From: Melanocharis versteri
Lineage: Eukaryota; Chordata; Aves; Passeriformes; Melanocharitidae
Reading direction: 5' to 3'
Length of the DNA stretch: 64,000 bases
Assembly (NCBI GenBank): GCA_013397845.1
Contig: VZTG01006696.1
Coordinates: forward strand, 935,921 to 999,920
Part shown: positions 11,701 to 20,700 of the stretch, in pieces
Layout of the letters: every line of letters begins with the position of its first letter
Numbering within the stretch: the stretch's first letter is position 1
Notes under the pieces: generated by a model
The model's input: only the letters and a program-made list of their open reading frames with translations
Database searches by the model: none
What the model was told of the DNA's origin: nothing
Position numbers and translations under genes: made by a program

Positions 11701-14700
11701 AGCTGGAGAGCTTAAAGTCGTCAATGGAGCCGCTTCTCAGCCACCTTCAAAACGCAAACGGCGTTGGGATCAGACAGCTGATCAGACTCCTGGTGCTACA
11801 CCTAAAAAATTGTCCAGTTGGGATCAAGCAGAGGTAATGACCTAGTGCTCATCAGCTGTCTACAGAAGACATTACTAGTGCTAATCCTCTTGAGTGCCAG
11901 AAGTTTCTTAGTGTACTTAAGAACAACTAGTAGTCTTTTAGTGTGTAGTATGGGATACTGTACTGATACTTTTGGTTTTGTGTTGTGTAGACCCCTGGAC
12001 ACACGCCATCTCTGCGATGGGATGAAACACCAGGCCGTGCGAAGGGTAGCGAAACTCCAGGTGCCACCCCAGGCTCCAAAATCTGGGATCCAACTCCCAG
12101 TCATACACCAGCAGGAGCTGCAACACCCGGCCGGGACACGCCTGGTCACGCAACGCCGGGCCACGGAGGTGCCACTTCCAGTGCACGCAAAAATCGATGG
12201 GATGAAACCCCAAAAACAGAAAGAGGTATTTATGGCGAACTGAGAGGTGCATAATAAGTTTTGAATGGTTAATTGTACTGGGTTTTTTCACCTTAAGTAA
12301 ACAGTTCAGAAGCCAGGCAAAAAGTAATTGTATTCTGACATCTAGTGGTTGATGTGGGGAGTTGTTCTTGTCTGAGTTTGTAGCATTGGGTTCTGCCTGT
12401 GCCTAACTGGCGTCTGTGGAAGTATCTCGGCTCAAATATGGAATCAAAGTTTTGTCATATCTAATGACTGCTGCAGGTTGAGATTTTTATGTACAAAGGA
12501 CACAGTAAAGGAGCACATGTTGAATAGCTTTTCATAATATGTTTGTGTGTGTTGTTTTTGAATTGTTTTGGGTTTTTTTAGGAGATAGTCATTAAAACAA
12601 ATTTGAGAAGCATCTCACCTGCCTAATTTGAATTTGCCTCTTGTCAGAGAACAGTGGAACACTTTTGTTACCTAATGCTTTTATCAAGGGAGTACATGGA
12701 GTACTTTGTTCAATTCCTAGACTATCTGAGTAGTTCTCTTTCTTTTTGAATCTTATTTTTTATGCTAAGGTTCAGCAAGAAGACGACATGCTTTTTTCAT
12801 AAAAAAATGTTCTCTGTTGGATATTTTTAGTGTAATGCCTGTGTTTATTCAATATTCACCAAAGTAGTCTTTACTTTTTGCCTACTATTTGTTAATTTGG
12901 TATTGAAAACAGATTTGAATATTGATAGTATAGTTGAAGTATATACCGTTCAGCTTTCTGAGAAAATTGGGTTTGTTCTTCCTTAGATACTCCGGGCCAT
13001 GGCAGTGGCTGGGCTGAGACACCTCGTACAGACCGAGGTGGTGACTCCATCGGCGAGACACCAACCCCGGGAGCGAGCAAAAGGAAGTCTCGCTGGGATG
13101 AAACACCTGCGAGCCAGATGGGTGGCAGCACTCCTGTTCTGACCCCTGGCAAAACACCCATTGGTACACCAGCTATGAACATGGCAACCCCCACACCAGG
13201 TAAGCTCAGTCCCTTGTCTAAGGCTTCACTTGGTTTTGTGGGAATGAAGCATTCCTTTTGTATTGTCTTCTGAAACAGACTGCTCTGCCCAGCATGCTCT
13301 CTTGCCTGTATGAAAGCAGTCAGTGTATGCTCAATTTCCTACTTTTGTGATAATGTCCACAGCAACTCAGTTCTGGAGAGGAGTTGAGACTAAGCTTACA
13401 TGTCTGTTGCTGTTCAGTTTAGTTGGTAAAACAATCAATAAAAGGCTTCGTAAAAGTTTGATGTGTTATTGGCTATGGAATTCAAATGCAATGGGAAATT
13501 TCACTCAGAAGAGCACTTAAAAGTTAAGTAAACAAGTAATCTGTTTCTGCATACAAAGGATTTTTTTAAATACTTTTTTTTTTTTAATTTGAATATAGGT
13601 CACATCATGAGCATGACTCCTGAGCAGCTGCAAGCTTGGCGTTGGGAGAGGGAAATTGATGAGAGAAACAGACCACTTTCTGATGAGGAATTGGATGCTA
13701 TGTTTCCTGAAGGATATAAGGTAATTCATCTGGATTAAAATACAGCAGACCATGATGAAGTTTTTTTCCTACCAGGGAATTACTGATTTTTTTTCCCCAG
13801 AAGTAGAATGTTTCACATTAAATATTGATTATTGATTGTACACACTTGTTTGACTTGGTTACTGATTTATTGTAAATCCCTTAGAAAGGGGGAGTCTGAA
13901 GGTGATCTCACAGGCAAGTCACTGTTGTGCTTCTCAGTGTTGGAAATGCCTGCCAAGGCCAGAAATGTACTCTGTATGGACTGATAGAAATGTTAAGTTG
14001 AGATGTAGACAAACATGGAAGAGGGTCACAAATACTGAGACAGCAAGTGAACTATGTTGATACAGTTACTGAAGTGCTTCTTTAATCCTTGGAGACTTCA
14101 CAATTTATTATCCAAGCTCCCAGCAGTGGGAGTGATCTTTTTTCTGAAATGTTGTCAGTACAGGATAAGTGCGAATACAAGCTGTCAGGGCGAGTTTGTT
14201 TGTATTGCTGTGAACATGGGATCTGTTGTATGCAACGACACACAAATCCCCAAACAAATAAAGCGAAAGCTACAACTTCAAGCGATGTTTCGGATTTGAT
14301 GGCTTCCCTCTTTTTATATCTGTTGCGATTAAAATGAATTTTGTTCTTCCTTCCTTAGGTTCTCCCACCCCCAGCTGGTTACGTGCCCATCCGTACTCCG
14401 GCTCGGAAGCTCACAGCGACTCCAACGCCCTTGGGGGGTATGACAGGGTTCCACATGCAGACAGAGGACCGCACTATGAAGAGTGTTAATGACCAGCCAT
14501 CTGGCAACCTGCCATTCCTGAAGCCAGATGATATCCAATACTTCGACAAGCTGCTGGTAAAGGAGATTTTGCTCATGCTGATTTAACTTGCCTGCTTTCT
14601 TTTGATTATGTAGCAATGCCCATTTATTTGTCTGGAATTATTTGTAGGTTGATGTTGATGAATCAACTCTGAGTCCTGAGGAACAGAAGGAGAGAAAAAT

Positions 14701-17700
14701 AATGAAATTACTTCTGAAAATAAAGAATGGCACACCTCCCATGCGAAAGGTAAGATGAATTGTCAGATACGTTGATGTAATCTCGTTTTTCAAAAATTGG
14801 TGTTTGTTTTCAGGTTTAGCTTCAGTTGTCCATGGGATTGTCTTGAAGATAATCTCCTAAGCTTTGCTATCTATTGTGGTTAAACCCCAGCTGTTGACTA
14901 GGACCCATACAGCTGCTTGCTTCCCCTCTCTCTTCTTAGTAGGATAAAGGAGAGAATGAGAAGAGTAAAAGTGAGGAAACTTGTGCATTGAGATAAGAAT
15001 TTAATAGTAATAGTAGTAAAGAAAAATAACAAAAAAAAGAGAAAAATAAACCCCAAAAAAACAAGCGATGCGGATGGAAAACAGTTGTTCATCGCCAACC
15101 AAGTGATGCCCAGGCAGTTCTCTAGCAGTGACCCTTGGCCAGCTTTCCCCCTGGCTTATATGCTTAGCATGGTGCCCTATGAAGTGGAACATCCCCTTGG
15201 GCAATTTGGGCCAGCCGTCGTGGCTGTGTCCCCTCCCAGTTTCTTGTGCCAATCAGTCTTCTCAGTGGTGGGGTGGGGTGAGAGGCAGAAAAGGCCCTGA
15301 CTCTCTGTAAGCCCTGCTCTGCAATAACTAACACCCCTGTGTTATCAGCACTGTTTCCAGCACAGATCCAGAACACAGCCCCATTCTAGTGACTGTAAAG
15401 AAAATAAAATCTATTCCAGCCAAAACAGCACACCTTGTTTAGCGCTTTCTTTCTTCTTCTTTTGTATCTGTGTGGCTTTTTGTTTTCAATGTAATTTAGT
15501 ATTGCTGTTCTTTGGACAGTAATGTCAGTCACTACATGGTGTAAGGCTTCTATTTTTTTTTTTTTTTTTTAGATTTATGAGAAACTGGATTTATAGCGTG
15601 TTTTGCTTACAGGGCTTTGTAACTTTCTGGATTTTGCTTCTTAGACTTAAATTAGCTTCTTAGTGTAGCTCTTCTTTAAGTTTGTACTTAAGCATTAAGC
15701 AGCATAACAACAGTTTTTTTCTGCAAATGTTCTAAACTGACCAAGCACCAGGTTGCCTGGATGCAAACAGCGGCTGTGAAGCTAATTTCCAGGTGGAGCC
15801 AGTATTAGCTCAGAAGCATGTTTTTCTTAAAAACTGAACATTTGAGCATTAACAACACAGTGTTTGTCATCACACATTTGTGTTTGAACAGATCAGCGTA
15901 AAATTGCTTGAAATAGTTCTGCAGTGGTTGGGGCAAGTATTTGGAAGCCTGTGGATGCAGTCAGTTACGTTTCAACTTGGTTAATACCTGTTTTAGGATT
16001 GTTCAGTGTTGTTCCCTTAGTTTAACTGGCAGGTTTTCTGGTTTTGTTCAGGCTGCGTTGCGGCAAATTACTGATAAAGCTCGGGAATTCGGAGCAGGGC
16101 CACTGTTCAATCAGATTCTGCCTCTGCTGATGTCACCAACACTCGAAGATCAGGAGCGTCACTTGCTTGTCAAAGTCATCGACAGAATTCTCTACAAATT
16201 GGATGACTTGGTCCGACCATATGTACATAAGGTCTGTTACAGTTTCCTGTTTCATCTCTGATTTGCTCTTTCAGCATTTTATATGCATATCAAAGAGGAT
16301 GATAGAATGCTTTTTTAACATAATTGGCTTTCATATTTCTTAAGCCAAATTTTTAAGTTTTTGTAGTGTGATTGGAGTGTAGGCTTTATAGTATTGAGGC
16401 ATGCTGTAAATAGGATATATGCATATTTGGAGGTGGGAAGGACCTTACCTGATCTAAGTAGTATCTCCAGACCATGTCCTTAAAAGACTAAGAGTTATAA
16501 AAACAGTGTAATAGATTTAATTTTTTTCTGATCATTGTAAGGCTTTAAGCTTGGATTAATGGAAGCATCTCCTGTTTCATGGACTCTAGTAGGGCTAGAA
16601 ATACTATAGAAGGTATTAATGAAAGGAAACACTAATTTGTTTACCTTTTTCAGATCCTCGTCGTCATTGAACCACTGCTGATTGATGAAGACTACTATGC
16701 TAGAGTGGAAGGCAGAGAAATTATTTCAAACTTGGCTAAGGTGAGACTCCATCCTTTATTAAAGCACTGAGTTAGCTTACATATACCTGCATGTTTATAG
16801 GCATGGCAGAACAGTTAACCGTGCTGTTCATAAATCCAGTTGGTACATTTTGTGTTTTTTCCTGCAGGCTGCAGGTTTGGCAACAATGATCTCCACAATG
16901 CGACCTGATATTGATAACATGGATGAATATGTCAGAAATACAACAGCTCGAGCCTTTGCCGTTGTTGCGTCTGCTCTGGGCATTCCTTCTCTGTTGCCCT
17001 TCTTGAAAGCTGTCTGTAAAAGCAAAAAATCCTGGCAGGCCAGGCACACTGGCATCAAGATTGTACAGCAGATTGCTATTCTTATGGGTTGTGCTATCCT
17101 GCCTCATCTCAGGAGCTTGGTTGAAATTATTGAACATGGTAAGTTCTGCTTTCCCAGACAAAGTTTTTTTTTGCCCACTTTATATCTGGAAATTTTTTCA
17201 TACCTCAGTAAGGCACAGTGGCAGTAGGGTCCTGGTTTTTTTGTTGCTGTGACACCGAGAAACATTTCAGCTGACGCTGAAAGGTGAAGAAAGATTAATA
17301 GTGGTTCAGTATTCCTGAAAATAAGTTAATCCCTTTTACCCCGTTCCTCTATTTTTCCTATTTTGAGCTTAAGACACGAGTGCAAGAAATGGTACTAAAC
17401 CCTACTGTCTTGCAGGGCTGGTGGATGAGCAGCAGAAAGTTCGCACCATCAGTGCTTTGGCCATTGCTGCTTTGGCTGAGGCAGCCACTCCCTATGGTAT
17501 TGAGTCATTTGATTCTGTCCTGAAGCCTTTGTGGAAGGGTATACGTCAACACAGAGGAAAGGTAAATCTAAAATACTTCCTTTAGTTTGAACCAAAATGG
17601 GTGTGTACCTGCTGTAACTTATTAGAGACATATTTTGCATTTAAATAGGGTTTGGCTGCGTTTCTGAAGGCAATTGGTTACCTGATTCCACTCATGGATG

Positions 17701-20700
17701 CCGAGTATGCAAACTACTACACCAGAGAAGTCATGCTAATTCTTATCAGAGAGTTCCAGTCTCCTGATGAAGAGATGAAAAAAATTGTGTTGAAGGTACG
17801 TCAGAATGATAGTTTGGCATTGACATTGAATGTGTATGTATTTCCTTTTCTTAAAATAAAAAGCAAAGAAAAGCCCCCAAAGCAACCAAACAAAAGCAAA
17901 AAAAAACCTCACCCCAAATCACCCACCGCACACCCTACACCGAATTAAAATTGTTGGATTTTTGTTTCCTGTCAGGTGGTAAAGCAGTGTTGTGGTACGG
18001 ATGGTGTTGAAGCAAACTACATTAAAACAGAAATCTTGCCACCCTTCTTCAAACATTTCTGGCAGCACAGAATGGCACTGGACAGAAGAAATTACAGACA
18101 GGTATTTTTGGTGGTTTTTTAGCTGGAAAATTATTTACAGTAGAAGGAAATTAGAATGTTCATTCAGGCTAGGTACTTACTTCTTTCTGTGTCCTGAAGC
18201 TTGATTTTTGTTTGTACTAGCAATTTAGAAGTTGTGTAGCTAAGAAGATTTTCAGGTTCTTAGGAGGTTATCACGACATTTTACATCTGTGAACGAGTCT
18301 TCATCAGTTGCAAGGTGGGGTGGTTCACCCCATTTATGTTCTTAAAAACACTGCATGATTTCTGAAGGTAAAGACAGTTTTTATAGCGAGCTTAACGTGT
18401 TTCTTCAAACTAGGGAAATTATTTTCAAGATATAGAAAGTAGATTTTAACAATGCTTGCTTATGTAACATTTCTGTATTTCAGTTGGTTGATACAACTGT
18501 GGAGCTGGCAAATAAAGTTGGAGCAGCAGAAATTATTTCTAGAATTGTGGATGATCTGAAAGACGAGGCTGAGCAGTACAGAAAAATGGTCATGGAAACA
18601 ATTGAGAAGATCATGGGAAATCTAGGGGCAGCAGACATTGATCATAAACTGGAAGAACAGCTCATTGATGGTATTTTGTACGCCTTTCAGGAACAGACAA
18701 CAGAGGTACGGCCAAGGGTGTTAAAGTATGTGGTTCACTGTAATTGTAAGCCATTTCACTGTTAGTTGTACAGAAATGTGTGCTTTTAAGTTAGATTTCT
18801 GGAATCCCTTTTAATATGTCAGTGCTCTAATCAACAAAATCCAGAAGCAATCTCTGGAATGTTAGCATTTTAAAAGCAATTTTGGATTATGACAAGTTTA
18901 GTTTAAATGCAGTGTTGCTTTTTGTCTGATTTTTCCTTTGTTGTTTTTGCCCTCAGGATTCTGTGATGCTGAATGGTTTTGGCACAGTGGTTAATGCCCT
19001 AGGCAAAAGAGTGAAACCCTACTTGCCACAGATCTGTGGTACAGTTTTGTGGCGTTTGAACAACAAATCAGCCAAAGTCAGGCAGCAGGCCGCTGACCTG
19101 ATCTCTCGTACTGCAGTTGTCATGAAGACTTGTCAAGAGGTATGGGCTTCTCTTCCAGATGTGCTCTAGAAGGTCACAGTAATGAGAGGGGAGGGGAAAT
19201 TTAACTTCTAACTCTTTTTACTTGGTTGTAGGAAAAACTGATGGGACACTTGGGTGTTGTTTTGTATGAGTACCTGGGTGAAGAATATCCTGAAGTACTG
19301 GGCAGCATACTCGGGGCGCTGAAGGCTATTGTGAATGTTATAGGTATGTTTTTGTACTGATTACTTGGCTGGTCAAGAGCAAACTAATAATACATTATAA
19401 GACTGAATGTACCTCTTTGAATTCAATAGGTATGCACAAGATGACGCCACCAATCAAGGACCTGCTGCCACGGCTGACACCTATTTTGAAGAACAGACAT
19501 GAGAAAGTACAGGAAAATTGTATTGATCTTGTTGGGCGTATTGCGGACAGGTAAGCTGAGTAATGATAAAATATCTAACCTTCTGTGTGGGCAATTATTG
19601 TGGCAAAAGCTCAAGTTTGGCATCTGAGTATTTATTGCCATATCTCTTGATATTTCTGAAGTTGTGCATAATGCTTGAGGTATTTAGCAGACACAATGTT
19701 GAATTACCTAATAAAGGAAATTCTTAAGCTGTTACCTCTGTTGATAGCAAATGAATGGGTGCTACAGTTTGTGGCTTCATTTAAAAACTTCTCACATCAC
19801 TGAAGAGGTAACTCACTTTATTCTCTTTCAGAGGTGCAGAGTATGTTTCTGCCAGAGAATGGATGAGGATCTGCTTTGAACTGCTTGAATTATTAAAAGC
19901 TCACAAGAAAGCTATCAGAAGAGCCACAGTGAACACTTTTGGTTATATTGCAAAAGCTATTGGGTAAGTTGGTTTAATGCTTATCCACTTCTGCACACAG
20001 TTACCGGACATAGTGATGATTGGTAGTTTGCTGGTGGGAAATACTCAAACTTCTCTACATTTTATTATGTGCAGGCTTAGTTTTACTCATTTTGAAGAAT
20101 GCAGTCATGTATTCTTCATTAACATAGGATGTTGCACTTTTGGACAAAATTTGTGGACTAATAAGGTTAGAGCCTTACTTGGGAGTAAGAGCTGTTGTCT
20201 CATGAATTTTTGATACTGCGATGTGCATTCAGACCCTCTTTGTATCATTTCAGAAACTCTCCTTTAAATAATTTATCTTCTCTCTTTTTCCCCTCCCCCC
20301 AACCAAATCAGTAGTTTTACTGATTTTTAGAGGTTTGTTTCCACTAAGGTCGTGCTACAAGTCAGCACATTGTAGAATGAAGCACAGTTGCCACCTTTAT
20401 GCATGTTCTTTAAGTGACTGATGACTGACGGAATGCAGATAGAGCAAGCAGCCAGGGGTGCTGTAACTGTTCTCCATGCAGGACATAACCTATCTCTGTC
20501 AATGCTTGGTTTTATACAAGTCTGTAACTGCCTCTGGGATCAGAGTAATGGTGGGGAGGCTCTGCTAGCCTCCAGAGTTTACAAGAGGGAGGACAGAAGG
20601 CAGGGAAAAAGCCAAGTCTAGACAAAGTAAAAAATATCGGCAATGAAAACAAATCCTTAAGCTGTTCTAGAGTTTAGTATTTTATGTTTAGTGTTCAGTT

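Noticed and set aside
16428..16500. Possible CR1 scrap in SF3B1 intron 12
   Set aside because: Only 'ggtgggaaggaccttacctg' resembles CR1, which is too short to support.
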